DNA of 64,000 nucleotides, taken from assembly GCA_002347095.1 (NCBI GenBank), contig DDWZ01000022.1, positions 1 through 64,000 on the forward strand, given 5' to 3'. The position numbers were made by a program, and so were the translations under genes. Below, in pieces: positions 50,936-59,115 of the stretch (the first letter of the stretch is position 1; each line of letters begins with the position of its first letter). The notes below the pieces were generated by a model. That model did not search any database and was not told where the DNA came from. It saw only the letters and a list, made by a program, of their open reading frames with translations. The stretch is from Desulfobulbaceae bacterium UBA2273 (GTDB lineage: Bacteria; Desulfobacterota; Desulfobulbia; Desulfobulbales; Desulfurivibrionaceae).

Positions 50936-51730
50936 CTAAAAGCGGAAGGAAAGCGGTCTGCGTTCCCCGGTCATTTCCTGGCAGGCGTCGATGCAGGCGC
51001 CGCAGTTATGGCACTGGGGAGCAATATTGCCAGCCATGGGATTGAGGTCGAGCTGGCACGCCTTGGCGCATTCCCGGCAATGGAGACAGGTGTTTTCCCC
51101 CTCCTCGGCCATGACGACCCGCATGGTTTTCCTGAGCCGAAACAGGCTGAGCATGCTGCCCACCGGGCAGAGGTGGTTGCACCAAACCCTGCGGACCAGG
51201 AAGAGTTCGGCCAGGATGATGGTCCCGATGAGCGCCAGCTCCAGCCCCACGGTTCCTTCGTAAATGAGCCGGGCGGTCTGAACCGAAATGATCCCCGGAG
51301 CCGAGAGCAGGCTGGCCAGGGGGAATCCGAAAAGCAGGGTGGCGGCAAGGATCAGGGCCAGCACCGCGTAGCGGGTTATCGGCCTCGGGACGGGCGTCCA
51401 CAGCCGGGTAAGCCCCAGCCTGGCGCCCACTGCGTCGAACAGCTCGGACAGGGTATTCTGGGGGCACACCCAACTGCAAAAGACCCTCCCCAGGACCAGG
51501 GCGAGGCCGATCGGGATCAGGGCCGAGTCCAGAAGCGTGGGGTCGATGGTCATGGTGGCAAGCAGGGGCTGGAGGGCGATGAGCGGATCGGTCAGCAGCA
51601 GCGGGCCGATTTCCATGGAATAGAAGCTGCCGCTCACCGCGCTGATCCCTCGGCTGTTGAGCAGCGGCACGGCCACCATACCGGCGAGGGAAAGAATCTG
51701 GACGGTTCTCCGGATCGGGGTAATCTTCAT
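50936..51730 (-). CDS. napH: NapH-type membrane iron-sulfur protein
   Basis: 264 residues with four membrane helices. CSWVCPQNTLSELFD and CNHLCPVGSMLSLF are the NapH CX3CP motifs in the membrane part; CLHCRECAKACQLDLNP and CHNCGACIDACQ are two [4Fe-4S] sites at the C-terminus. NapH oxidises menaquinol and passes electrons on with NapG. Last gene of the nap operon; its ATG overlaps the napG stop. Starting at the upstream in-frame codon would add 26 residues with no support. Confidence 0.9.
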   Translation of the reverse strand: MKITPIRRTVQILSLAGMVAVPLLNSRGISAVSGSFYSMEIGPLLLTDPLIALQPLLATMTIDPTLLDSALIPIGLALVLGRVFCSWVCPQNTLSELFDAVGARLGLTRLWTPVPRPITRYAVLALILAATLLFGFPLASLLSAPGIISVQTARLIYEGTVGLELALIGTIILAELFLVRRVWCNHLCPVGSMLSLFRLRKTMRVVMAEEGENTCLHCRECAKACQLDLNPMAGNIAPQCHNCGACIDACQEMTGERRPLSFRF

Positions 51731-52206
51731 CCTTCCCCCCTGGGGGTTACGATAATGGCCGCGGGATCGGCGGGACAGACATGCTCGCAGATCCCGCAGC
51801 CCACGCATTTTTTCTCGTTCACCACCGGCCGCAGCTCGCTGTCCATGGTGATCGCCTCATTGAAAAGGGGGCAATGGTCGTAACAGCTCCGGCAGAAGGT
51901 TCCCTGCCAGTTCAGGCACTCCTTTTTATTGAGCCGCGCAATCCCCATCCGGACCTGTTCCCGTTTTTTCACCCTGCTGTCCAAGGCGCCGGACGGGCAT
52001 ACCGGCAGACACTTCATGCAGAGATAGCAGGGGGATTTCCGAGCCAGGATGACCGGCGTGCCCATGACCGTCAAGCCGTCGAGCAGCCCGGCGATCCGGA
52101 TCGCCCGGTAGGGGCAGGCTAACGCGCATTTGCCGCAGCGGATGCAGCGGCCGAGGAAATCCGCTTCCGCCACCGCGCCCGGCGGTCGTAAAAAATGCTT
52201 ACTCAT
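51727..52206 (-). CDS. napG: NapG-type ferredoxin protein
   Basis: 159 residues with four [4Fe-4S] motifs: CIRCGKCALACP, CYLCMKCLPVCP, a modified CLNWQGTFCRSCYDHCP and CVGCGICEHVCP. The Tat signal of enteric NapG (RRRFLR) is missing, so it may stay cytoplasmic or travel with a partner. It overlaps napD by 8 bases and napH by 4. It would relay electrons between NapH and the periplasmic enzyme or its cytochrome. Confidence 0.87.
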   Translation of the reverse strand: MSKHFLRPPGAVAEADFLGRCIRCGKCALACPYRAIRIAGLLDGLTVMGTPVILARKSPCYLCMKCLPVCPSGALDSRVKKREQVRMGIARLNKKECLNWQGTFCRSCYDHCPLFNEAITMDSELRPVVNEKKCVGCGICEHVCPADPAAIIVTPRGEG

Positions 52207-52435
52207 CAGCGCCTGCGTAGACGGGATAGACCCCGACCACCTGTGCCACCCCAGCCAGCCGCTGCAACCCCTCGGTCAGGGCTGCCACCGATTCGGCCTC
52301 GATGACCGTGACGATCTCGTTTTCCTTGCTGCCGTACACCTCGGTATTGGGCAACCGGGTCAGATCGGCCAGCACTGCCTCGGCCGCCCCTGCCTCCGTT
52401 GCCACCACCACGCTTGCAATCGCCATTTTTTTCAC
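52199..52435 (-). CDS. napD: NapD-type chaperone
   Basis: 78 residues with a ferredoxin-like fold: IASVVVATEAGAAEAVLADLTRLPNTEVYGSKENEIVTVIEAES. NapD binds the twin-arginine signal of NapA during cofactor loading. The start is GTG at 52435 or ATG at 52426; neither has a good ribosome site. It lies behind the 266-base gap after napA, which contains two repeats. Confidence 0.82.
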   Translation of the reverse strand: MKKMAIASVVVATEAGAAEAVLADLTRLPNTEVYGSKENEIVTVIEAESVAALTEGLQRLAGVAQVVGVYPVYAGADE

Positions 52436-52453
52436 CGTTTTTTGTTAAAGTGC

Positions 52454-52574
52454 CCTCCCCCCCTCGGAGTCTGCGCTTACCTGCGGGGAGGGTTAGGGTG
52501 GGGGGGAAGCTGGCAGATACGAGACAGTCGGCCCCCTCACCCACCCCCCAGCCCCCTCCCGTCAAGGGAGGGGG
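52454..52574. repeat. G-rich dispersed repeat, copy 2, with possible quadruplex
   Basis: A C-run block, then GGGGAGGGTTAGGGTGGGG at 52486-52504 (four G runs of three or more, a quadruplex pattern), then CCCCTCCC-GTCAA-GGGAGGGG at 52554-52574. It has the same element order as 15353-15457. It lies in the napA-napD gap. Confidence 0.7.
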
Positions 52575-52599
52575 AGCTTACCGCCTAAACGCCCCTTAC

Positions 52600-52705
52600 G
52601 TAACTGTTCAGCAGTGCCGCAAATGCGCGAAAGAGGTCTGCGAAGTGTGCTGGCGCACACGAGCCGGCCGATGACAAAGCAGATGCGGTGCTGCTGGGCA
52701 GTTAC
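52600..52705. repeat. Palindromic 106-bp dispersed repeat, copy 3
   Basis: Arms GTAACTG-TTCAGCAGTGCCGCA and TGCGGTGCTGCTGGG-CAGTTAC. The same core as copies 1 and 2. Its outermost bases supply the TAA stop codon of napA, so it abuts a gene end just as copy 1 does. Confidence 0.85.
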
Positions 52706-55020
52706 ACTTTTTCCAGTTTTACGGCGCATATCTTGAATTCCGGCTGCTTGGACATGGCGTCGTAGGCATCAGTGGTCAGCGAGTTGATCATCCGGTCCGG
52801 GTAGTGCATGGGCATGAACACCAACCCGTCCCGGGGCACATCCACCACCTTGGCCTCCAGGACAATGGAACCCCTTCTGGAGGTCACCTTGACCTTGTCC
52901 TTGTTTTTGACCCCGACCTTGGCGGCATCCCTAGGGTTGATCTCCACATAGGCGTCCGGGGCGGACCGCTTGAGCTCCGGCACCTTGAGGGTCATGGTTC
53001 CGGTGTGCCAATGCTCGATCTGGCGGCCGGTGGTCAGGGCGAAGGGGTATTCGGCATCGGGCGGCTCGGCCGGTCCCTTGTGGGGCCTGAGCCAGATGGT
53101 TACCCGGTTGTTGTCCGCCTTGGCGCTGTAAAACAGCACCCCCTCGGCCTTGGGATCCTGCTGCTTGACCAGCACGTCGTATTCCGAGGTGTAGCGCCTT
53201 ACCGTGCCGGGATGGTCTTCGGTGGGACAGGGCCACTGCAGGCCGTGCTCCTTTTTCATCCTGGCCCGGGTCATGCCCATGAAATCATAGGCCGTGCCCT
53301 TGGAGCAGAGGCGGATCTCGTTCCAGACCTCCTCGGAATTTTTGTAGCCAAAGAGCCTCTTCCCCTCATCCCCCCGGCCCAGCTTAGCCATAAGCCGGTT
53401 GGCGAAGTCGATCATCACCGAAAGATCCGGCCGCGCTTCGCCCGGCGGGTTTATGGCCTTTTCGACGTACTGGTAGCGCCGCTCGGATTGCCCGTAGGTG
53501 CCGTCTTTTTCCACCCAGAGGGCTGCAGGCAGCACCAGATCGGCAAGCTCCGAGGTTCTCGTCGGGTGGTAGGCCTCGGACACCACCAAAAAAGAATCCG
53601 TCGCGGCCATGCCCTTACGGTAGATATCCACGTTGGGCAGGCTCTGGCCGGGATTGGTGCAGGCGACCCAGAGACAGCGGGTGGCGCCGCTGTTCACCGC
53701 CTGGAACATCTCCATGGCCGTGAGCCCCGGCTTGGGCTGGATTCTGCCTGCGGGCACCCCCCAGAACTTCTCCATCTCCGCCCGGTCCTTTTCGTTGGCC
53801 ACCAACCGTCCGTAGGGCAGCAGATGGCTCAACAACCCGCCGTCGCGCACACCGCCGCAGGCATTGGGCTGACCGGTAAGGGAAAAGGTGGTGGCGCCGG
53901 GCCGGCAGATCTGGCCGGTGAGCAGATGCAGGTTGTGCACCATGTTGTTGGCCCAAACGCCGCGGGTCCGCTGGTTCAAGCCCATGCACCAGAAGCTCAT
54001 GGTTGCCTTGGAGGTCGCGAACCAGCGCGCTGCCTTGACGATCTCCGCCGCCGGACAGCCGGAGATCTTCTCGGCGGCTTCCGGGGTGTAGTCCGCAAGG
54101 AATTTGACATAATCGTCCCAGGTCACCTTGGCGATCTTGGGCGGCGGCCCCGGATCGACCATGGTTTTAAAGATCGTGTGCTTATCGACAAAATCCTTGT
54201 TGTGGAGCTTTTCCTTGATGATCACATGGGCCATGGCATTCAAAATCGCCAGGTCGGTGCCGGGGGTGAAGCTCATGTGCAGGTCCGCGATCCTGGCGGA
54301 CAGGGTTTTTCGGGGGTCGGCCATGATGATCTTCACGTCCTTGCCCTTTTGCTTGCGCTCGTTCAGCATCCGGAAAATGACCGGATGGGCCTCGGCCATG
54401 TTGGAGCCGATGATGAAAAAACAATCGGCATGGTTGATGTCGTCATAGGCGCCCATGGGCTCGTCCTTGCCGAAGGTCGAGACGTAGCCGACCGCGGCGG
54501 AGGCCATGCACAGCCTGGGGTTGCCGTCGATGTTGTTGGTGCCCAGCCCGCCCTTGAACAGCTTGTTGATGAAATAGGATTCCTCGGTGTACGACTGGCC
54601 GGAGCCGTAGAAGGCCACCGAGTTGGGACCGTTTTTGCGGATGGAGTCATGGAATTTATCGACCATGACTCCCATGGCCTGATCCCAGGAGATGCGGACG
54701 AATTTGTTGCCCTTGCGGAGCAGGGGATACTGCAGACGGTCGGAGGCGTAGAGGATGGCGGGAAGAAAATTGCCCTTGAGGCAAAGAAACCCCTTGTTCC
54801 AGTTGTCCTTGTCGCCCTTCACCGCCACGACCCTGCCGCCCCTGACCCCGGTGTAAACGCCGCAGCCGGCCCCGCAGTAGCGGCAGACGCCCTTCACCCA
54901 ATGGTCCGGCTCACCGGCCGCAGCCAGCACGCCCTTGGGCATAGGCAGATCAAGACCGATGGCCGAAGCGGCGGCCAGGGCGGCCGAATATTTCATGAGT
55001 TCTCTTCGTGTCAGTTTCAT
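52702..55020 (-). CDS. napA: Periplasmic nitrate reductase catalytic subunit
   Basis: 772 residues. The Tat signal has R5-R6 in LTRRELMKY. [4Fe-4S] cysteines are C46, C49, C53 and C80 (CRYCGAGC ... FLCLKG). C171 in NPRLCMASAAVGY is the likely molybdenum ligand, which marks NapA against formate dehydrogenase (where it is selenocysteine or cysteine in another context). Later signatures GLNQRTRGVWANN and PNACGGVRDGGLLSHLLP fit the Desulfovibrio-type NapA. It reduces nitrate to nitrite with a bis-MGD cofactor in the periplasm. The gene is followed by napD, napG and napH and preceded by napM. No napB or napC occurs, so NapM probably delivers electrons. Confidence 0.95.
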   Translation of the reverse strand: MKLTRRELMKYSAALAAASAIGLDLPMPKGVLAAAGEPDHWVKGVCRYCGAGCGVYTGVRGGRVVAVKGDKDNWNKGFLCLKGNFLPAILYASDRLQYPLLRKGNKFVRISWDQAMGVMVDKFHDSIRKNGPNSVAFYGSGQSYTEESYFINKLFKGGLGTNNIDGNPRLCMASAAVGYVSTFGKDEPMGAYDDINHADCFFIIGSNMAEAHPVIFRMLNERKQKGKDVKIIMADPRKTLSARIADLHMSFTPGTDLAILNAMAHVIIKEKLHNKDFVDKHTIFKTMVDPGPPPKIAKVTWDDYVKFLADYTPEAAEKISGCPAAEIVKAARWFATSKATMSFWCMGLNQRTRGVWANNMVHNLHLLTGQICRPGATTFSLTGQPNACGGVRDGGLLSHLLPYGRLVANEKDRAEMEKFWGVPAGRIQPKPGLTAMEMFQAVNSGATRCLWVACTNPGQSLPNVDIYRKGMAATDSFLVVSEAYHPTRTSELADLVLPAALWVEKDGTYGQSERRYQYVEKAINPPGEARPDLSVMIDFANRLMAKLGRGDEGKRLFGYKNSEEVWNEIRLCSKGTAYDFMGMTRARMKKEHGLQWPCPTEDHPGTVRRYTSEYDVLVKQQDPKAEGVLFYSAKADNNRVTIWLRPHKGPAEPPDAEYPFALTTGRQIEHWHTGTMTLKVPELKRSAPDAYVEINPRDAAKVGVKNKDKVKVTSRRGSIVLEAKVVDVPRDGLVFMPMHYPDRMINSLTTDAYDAMSKQPEFKICAVKLEKV

Positions 55021-55022
55021 GG

Positions 55023-55400
55023 TTATTTGCCTCCCTGTGTGTGATACGGCGTGGCCGCCCCACCCTGAACCGTGACGGCATGGGGATCATGACAGGGAAA
55101 GCAGCTCTTTCCCTCTTTTCCTTTGCTCTTTTGCGCCTGGGCAACCTGCTCTGCATGGCAGCCGCGACAGGCTCCAAGGCCGGGGCTGGCCGTGAAATTT
55201 TTCTCCGTCGAGCCGTGGCAGACGATGCATTTGACGTTCATCAACCCGTGTTTTCCGTCAAACCAGGCCTTTTCCTGGTCTCCGTGGCATTCGCCGCATT
55301 CCTGGTTCCCCGGAATGGCCGGATGTTTCCCCGCGGCTCCCAGCACCACCTGCGGCTGCATGAGCAGACACAAGCCAATCAGTACGAGCAATCGCTTCAT
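55023..55400 (-). CDS. napM: Tetraheme cytochrome c of the nap operon (NapM-like)
   Basis: 125 residues. A signal peptide ends near LGA (residue 22). Four CXXCH motifs: 35-39 (CGECH), 58-62 (CIVCH), 78-82 (CRGCH) and 100-104 (CFPCH). It stands 2 bases before napA, as NapM does in Desulfovibrio desulfuricans napCMADGH. It would pass electrons to NapA in the periplasm. AAGGAGG lies five bases upstream of the ATG; the reading frame continues 25 codons further 5' without support. The whole operon is served by the promoter at 55573-55627. Confidence 0.88.
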   Translation of the reverse strand: MKRLLVLIGLCLLMQPQVVLGAAGKHPAIPGNQECGECHGDQEKAWFDGKHGLMNVKCIVCHGSTEKNFTASPGLGACRGCHAEQVAQAQKSKGKEGKSCFPCHDPHAVTVQGGAATPYHTQGGK

Positions 55401-55572
55401 GATCCCTCCTTCCCATCGAGCGCGGCAGCGACGACGGTCACAGTTGCTCGGGGAATGCCCCCGAAAAAAAAGCACCGGGCCGCGAGATGTCGGGCAGGAC
55501 GCTGTGGCGGCCCGCGCCGTTGATCTTGCTGTGCGTGCCCGCAGCTAAGTTCTCACGCCTCCGATAGTGTTC

Positions 55573-55627
55573 AGCATATAGCAAGTGCCCGTAAAGGTGT
55601 TGTTAATGGCGGTAAAGAATCGGTAAA
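55573..55627 (-). promoter_or_regulatory. Nap promoter with response-regulator-type boxes
   Basis: On the minus strand TTTACCG boxes start at 55627 and 55616 (11 bp apart), a third TTTACGG at 55595 (21 bp further), and a -10 TATGCT at 55578-55573, ten bases after the last box. The same geometry recurs before nrfH. No -35 element is present. PhoB/OmpR-family activators bind such 11-bp direct repeats in place of the -35. Confidence 0.72.
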
Positions 55628-55747
55628 GATGGTCCGGTTGCAAAGCAACTTGCCGGTCTTGGAACACAGGGGGGAATTGGCAGAGGGCCGGGGATAGACG
55701 GATGGACTTCAAGGTTTGCGGACACGCGATGCGCGCACCCGCCACCC

Positions 55748-55782
55748 AAAAAAGCCCCCGATTCCCAGTGGGAGGCGGGGGC
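55748..55782 (-). terminator. Terminator of the nrfHA operon
   Basis: Read on the minus strand, GCCCCCG and CGGGGGC pair across a 15-base loop and six T follow. It is 65 bases after the nrfA stop. The gap to it contains the repeated GGGAAAATCCCG sequence. Confidence 0.9.
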
Positions 55783-55846
55783 GTAAAACCGATACGGATG
55801 GGAAAATCCCGGCACGGGAAAATCCCGCGCCGGGAACAGGGTGCGC

Positions 55847-57307
55847 TTATTTTGCGGCGAAGGGGTCTTTAAACTCCTGTTCCTGATTGAACATGAGCTT
55901 CTTCACGCCCCGGTTGTTCAGATATTTGGGCAACTCCAGGTCGATCTTGGCCGGCACGACGACACCCGCGGCAGTCAAGCCTTGACGGAGCAGCGCTTCC
56001 GCCTGTCCGGCGCGGAGAGCGGCATCGCCCAAAATCCGCATGGCCTCGGTGGGGTTATGGAACCCAACGGAGTTTTCCGCCCCGAAGTAAATCACCCGGT
56101 AAAATGCCTCTTCGTAGTGATCCTTGGCCTGGGCGTACAGATCCTTGTTGATTTCCTTGCCTTCGGCCTGGGCCTTGTGGGCCATCTCAAAGAGTTTGGC
56201 CACCGTGGCCGTGGCATACCCGGAACGGATAAAGATGGAGACAGCCCGATCCTGAATGGCGAAGACCTGCTCTTTCAGCCATTCCGGAGTCTCGGTGTGG
56301 CATTGCTGACACGCCTTCATGTCATTTTTCAAGGGGCTCATGACCCGATGATCCGAGGCTTTCTGGCTACCCACCTTGGTGTACGGCATATGGCAGTCGG
56401 CGCAGGAAACGCCGGCCTGCCAGTGGACACTGTTGTTGGAGTACATCTCAAACTCGGGATGGCGGATAAACGCCATCTTGAAGCCGGTGACGCTCTGTTT
56501 CCATTCGCCGTAGGACGCGTCGCTGCGAATCTTTTTGATGATGTTTTCCACGGGCATCTGTCCCCACGTGCTTCCTTCCCAGGGGAAGAACACATCCACG
56601 GATTTCATGTCTGCGTCCTTGGGGATGTTGTAGGTCACATGGCACTGGGCGCAGACCAGGGAGCGTTTGTCCTGATGGGTCAGCTTGGCCTCATCCACGC
56701 CCATGGTCTTCAGGGCCTTGCTCAGGGTGAAGCCGCGGGAGATCTTGAGCGACATGTCCTTGTTGTCGTGGCAATCGATACAGGCCACGCCGAGGTCCTG
56801 ATGCTCCTTGGGAATCTCGGCCAACACCGCATCGTAGGGCTTGGCATAATAATCCTTGCCCATTTTCTGTTCGAGCTGAACGGCATACGGAGTCTTGCAG
56901 GTCAGACAGACCCCGCCGGACTTGACCCGGGAAGGATCTGCCAGGGATTGATCCTTGCGCATGTTGAGATGGCCCCGGGGTTCGTTGTACTCAACGCCAA
57001 AGCCCCAGCCGTTAAAAAGCAGGGCCAGGAAGGGGAACTCGGAAAGCTTGTCATAGGTAACGCCGCCGTCATTGCCTTTTTTATACTTGCTTTTTCCTGC
57101 AGGCGTCGGCTCGCCGGTTTTTTTCCACATATCGTATTCCACCGGCCAGGCCTTGCCCCACTGGGCCGGGTCGATCACGCCGTCGGCAATTTGCACGGTT
57201 TTCACCGGGGTTGCTTTTTCCGGGGCGCATCCCACGCCAAGTGCCAGGGTCGCCATCAATGCCAGCACCGCGCTTTGCTTCATCCTCTTTTTTGTGGTCT
57301 TCTTCAT
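55847..57307 (-). CDS. nrfA: Cytochrome c nitrite reductase (ammonia-forming)
   Basis: 486 residues, a typical NrfA. The catalytic heme is bound by CLTCK at 134-138 (lysine as axial ligand). Four more hemes: CIDCH 176-180, CAQCH 219-223, CADCH 302-306, CQQCH 333-337. FPWEGSTWGQMPVENII and the later HNPTEAMRILGDA region hold conserved residues of the active site and calcium site. It reduces nitrite to ammonium with six electrons in the periplasm. The signal peptide ends around ALGVGC, which is a poor lipobox. It follows nrfH by 24 bases. Confidence 0.97.
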   Translation of the reverse strand: MKKTTKKRMKQSAVLALMATLALGVGCAPEKATPVKTVQIADGVIDPAQWGKAWPVEYDMWKKTGEPTPAGKSKYKKGNDGGVTYDKLSEFPFLALLFNGWGFGVEYNEPRGHLNMRKDQSLADPSRVKSGGVCLTCKTPYAVQLEQKMGKDYYAKPYDAVLAEIPKEHQDLGVACIDCHDNKDMSLKISRGFTLSKALKTMGVDEAKLTHQDKRSLVCAQCHVTYNIPKDADMKSVDVFFPWEGSTWGQMPVENIIKKIRSDASYGEWKQSVTGFKMAFIRHPEFEMYSNNSVHWQAGVSCADCHMPYTKVGSQKASDHRVMSPLKNDMKACQQCHTETPEWLKEQVFAIQDRAVSIFIRSGYATATVAKLFEMAHKAQAEGKEINKDLYAQAKDHYEEAFYRVIYFGAENSVGFHNPTEAMRILGDAALRAGQAEALLRQGLTAAGVVVPAKIDLELPKYLNNRGVKKLMFNQEQEFKDPFAAK

Positions 57308-57331
57308 TGGTTCTTCTCCTCCCTTGATCGA

Positions 57332-57787
57332 TTAAATGGTTCCGGTCAATCGGTGTTGTAATTGGCGGTGACAGTTCCAGCACTGCCGGGTGGTGTCCAT
57401 GCGGGATACGGTTTCTTCATGGCAGCGGAGACAGTTTGCCTGCACTACCTTGCTGCCGTGGCCGCTCAGGACGATTCTTTCGGGAACCTGGCCCGAGTGA
57501 AAGAACAGGACATCCTTCATGCCGTCGATGGACTTCCAGAAATAGTGGCCGATGGGTCCGCCGTTGGGCAGATGGCAGTCCACGCAGCGAATCCTCCGGT
57601 GGGCGCCGGCATGGCTCCACGCGGTGTGCTGTTCCTCCATCACATGACATCCGGCGCAAAATGCCGGAGATTCCGATTTGGCCAGAAGGCGTGGCGGGCC
57701 GACCATCAGGAAGACCAGAATCGCCAATCCGCCCAGGCCTGCCGCAAGAAGCGCCCCGACGTGTTTTCTGGGTTTCAGAAGTTGCAT
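57332..57787 (-). CDS. nrfH: Tetraheme quinol dehydrogenase NrfH
   Basis: 151 residues from the ATG with AAGGAGG upstream. One membrane anchor (about residues 10-30) then four hemes: CAGCH 44-48, with a methionine two residues on as is typical of NrfH, CVDCH 68-72, CLRCH 119-123 and CWNCH 136-140. It oxidises menaquinol and feeds NrfA. The longer upstream frame adds 47 unlikely residues. First gene of the nrf operon, 140 bases after the start site implied by the boxes at 57935-57989. Confidence 0.95.
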   Translation of the reverse strand: MQLLKPRKHVGALLAAGLGGLAILVFLMVGPPRLLAKSESPAFCAGCHVMEEQHTAWSHAGAHRRIRCVDCHLPNGGPIGHYFWKSIDGMKDVLFFHSGQVPERIVLSGHGSKVVQANCLRCHEETVSRMDTTRQCWNCHRQLQHRLTGTI

Positions 57788-57825
57788 GCATCCTCCTTTT
57801 TGTTGACTTGTAATTGTTGCTCTTA

Positions 57826-57847
57826 TTCCAGCGGGGCAAAGCTGGAA
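57826..57847 (-). other. Leader hairpin of the nrf mRNA
   Basis: TTCCAGC and GCTGGAA are perfect 7-base arms with an 8-base loop, about 40 bases before the nrfH start. It may adjust mRNA stability or translation. Confidence 0.45.
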
Positions 57848-57934
57848 CGCATTATGATGTTCATGCTCCTGCAACGGCGTTGACAGACGGGGGTATTTTT
57901 CCTGCTTCCCGTCTCCCCTCGCGTTCATCTGTAG

Positions 57935-57989
57935 ATGATACTACCAATGCCCGTAAAGGTGGTGTTAATGACGGTAAATATTCGGTAAA
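57935..57989 (-). promoter_or_regulatory. Nrf promoter with response-regulator-type boxes
   Basis: On the minus strand TTTACCG boxes start at 57989 and 57978 (11 bp apart), then TTTACGG at 57957 (21 bp on), then -10 TATCAT at 57940-57935, ten bases after the box. About 40 of 47 positions match the nap counterpart by eye, in an otherwise unrelated intergenic region. Confidence 0.72.
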
Positions 57990-58075
57990 GATGGGGTGGT
58001 TCGCACAGAGGAGGGAAAACTCAGGCAAGCGGCGGGCACCCGCCAAAGAAGGCTGCTGCGGGGAAACGGCCAGGG

Positions 58076-58858
58076 TTAACGATGGAGCACAAACCGGACA
58101 AACAGCAAAAGAATCTCCTGCCGGAAAAAAAGATAGAGCATGGCCGCGATGGCCAGGAATGGCCCATAGGGGATCACGGTCTTGCCGCCCTTGCGCTGTT
58201 TGATCATGGCTCCGACGCCCGCCACCGTGCCCAGCAACGAACTGCCGAACACCACAAAGGGCAGCGCTTGCCAGCCCAAAAACGCGCCGATCATGGCCAG
58301 CAGCTTGATATCGCCGCCGCCCATGCCTTCCCGTTTGGTGAGCAGATAATAGACCAGGGCGACCAGATAAAAGCTCCCGCCGCCGAAGAGAACCCCCAAC
58401 CCGGCGTCCTGCCAGGCGACGAACGGATTAACAAAGGAGAGGCCAAACCCGAGAACGATGCCGGGCAGGCTGATCACATCGGGAATGATCTGGTGCTGAA
58501 AATCGATGAAAATGACCGCAATCAGGGCGGCGCAAAAAAGAAAATAGATGGGGAAAAGAATGGTGGGGCCGAAATGGAGATACAGCGCCAAGGCCATGAG
58601 CGCCGTGGCTCCCTCCACCAGGGGGTAGCGCCAGGAGATCCGCACCCCGCACTGCCGACATCTGCCGCGCAGCAGCAGAAAACTCAGCAAGGGGATGTTG
58701 TCGTACCAGGCGATGGATTTTTTGCAGACCGGGCAATGGGAGGGGGGAAAAACCACGGACCCCCCTTCCTCGGGCAGCCGCACAATGACCACATTGAGAA
58801 AGCTGCCGACCAACGCCCCGAACAGGGCGACAAAAAAAGAAAGCATATGTTCAACCAT
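58076..58858 (-). CDS. pilD: Prepilin peptidase (PilD/GspO)
   Basis: 260 residues with about eight membrane helices. GALVGSFLNVVIVRLP, CPVCKKSIAWYDNIPLLSFLLLRGRCRQC (zinc-type CXXC pair) and the catalytic aspartates in FIDFQHQIIPD and GMGGGDIKLL mark a complete A24 peptidase with its methylase domain. It cleaves type IV pilin and type II pseudopilin leaders and methylates the new N-terminus in the inner membrane. No pilin gene is in the window. AAGGA is ten bases before the ATG. Leftward, divergent from the next gene. Confidence 0.96.
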   Translation of the reverse strand: MVEHMLSFFVALFGALVGSFLNVVIVRLPEEGGSVVFPPSHCPVCKKSIAWYDNIPLLSFLLLRGRCRQCGVRISWRYPLVEGATALMALALYLHFGPTILFPIYFLFCAALIAVIFIDFQHQIIPDVISLPGIVLGFGLSFVNPFVAWQDAGLGVLFGGGSFYLVALVYYLLTKREGMGGGDIKLLAMIGAFLGWQALPFVVFGSSLLGTVAGVGAMIKQRKGGKTVIPYGPFLAIAAMLYLFFRQEILLLFVRFVLHR

Positions 58859-58913
58859 GCGTCGTGTTTCCTTGCGTCAACGGCTTGGGAGGAAGCCGCC
58901 CCGTAACTGCCTG

Positions 58914-58943
58914 TTGCCAAACCACGAAAATTTCTGCTATAGT
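58914..58943 (+). promoter_or_regulatory. Extended -10 promoter before the PilZ-linked genes
   Basis: TTGCCA (58914-58919) and TATAGT (58938-58943) with 18 bp between, and a TG extension one base before the -10. The transcript would begin near 58950, 165 bases before the next gene and 90 before a strong hairpin. Confidence 0.65.
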
Positions 58944-59041
58944 ACCCTAGAAAATTTCCAGTCACAATAGGGCATTACCCCAGCTTGACCTGAAAAGATC
59001 ATCCCGCCCCTGACAGGAATGGATGCAATAGCACGAGAAAA

Positions 59042-59070
59042 GGCCTGCGCGGCACAAAACCGCGCAGGCC
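59042..59070 (+). terminator. GC-rich hairpin, possible terminator of a short RNA
   Basis: GGCCTGCGCGG and CCGCGCAGGCC are perfect 11-base arms with a 7-base loop; a pyrimidine-rich CTTCTCCCTCCCTTATTT follows. It lies in the leader of the next gene, so it may attenuate that transcript or end a short RNA of about 120 nt. Confidence 0.5.
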
Positions 59071-59115
59071 CTTCTCCCTCCCTTATTTAAAGCCCATGGC
59101 CGTGGAGTATTACCG

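Noticed and set aside
52804..55044. Rightward open frame of 746 codons opposite napA
   Set aside because: Antisense shadow: rich in His, Gly and Asp, no domain, and napA on the other strand has all expected motifs.
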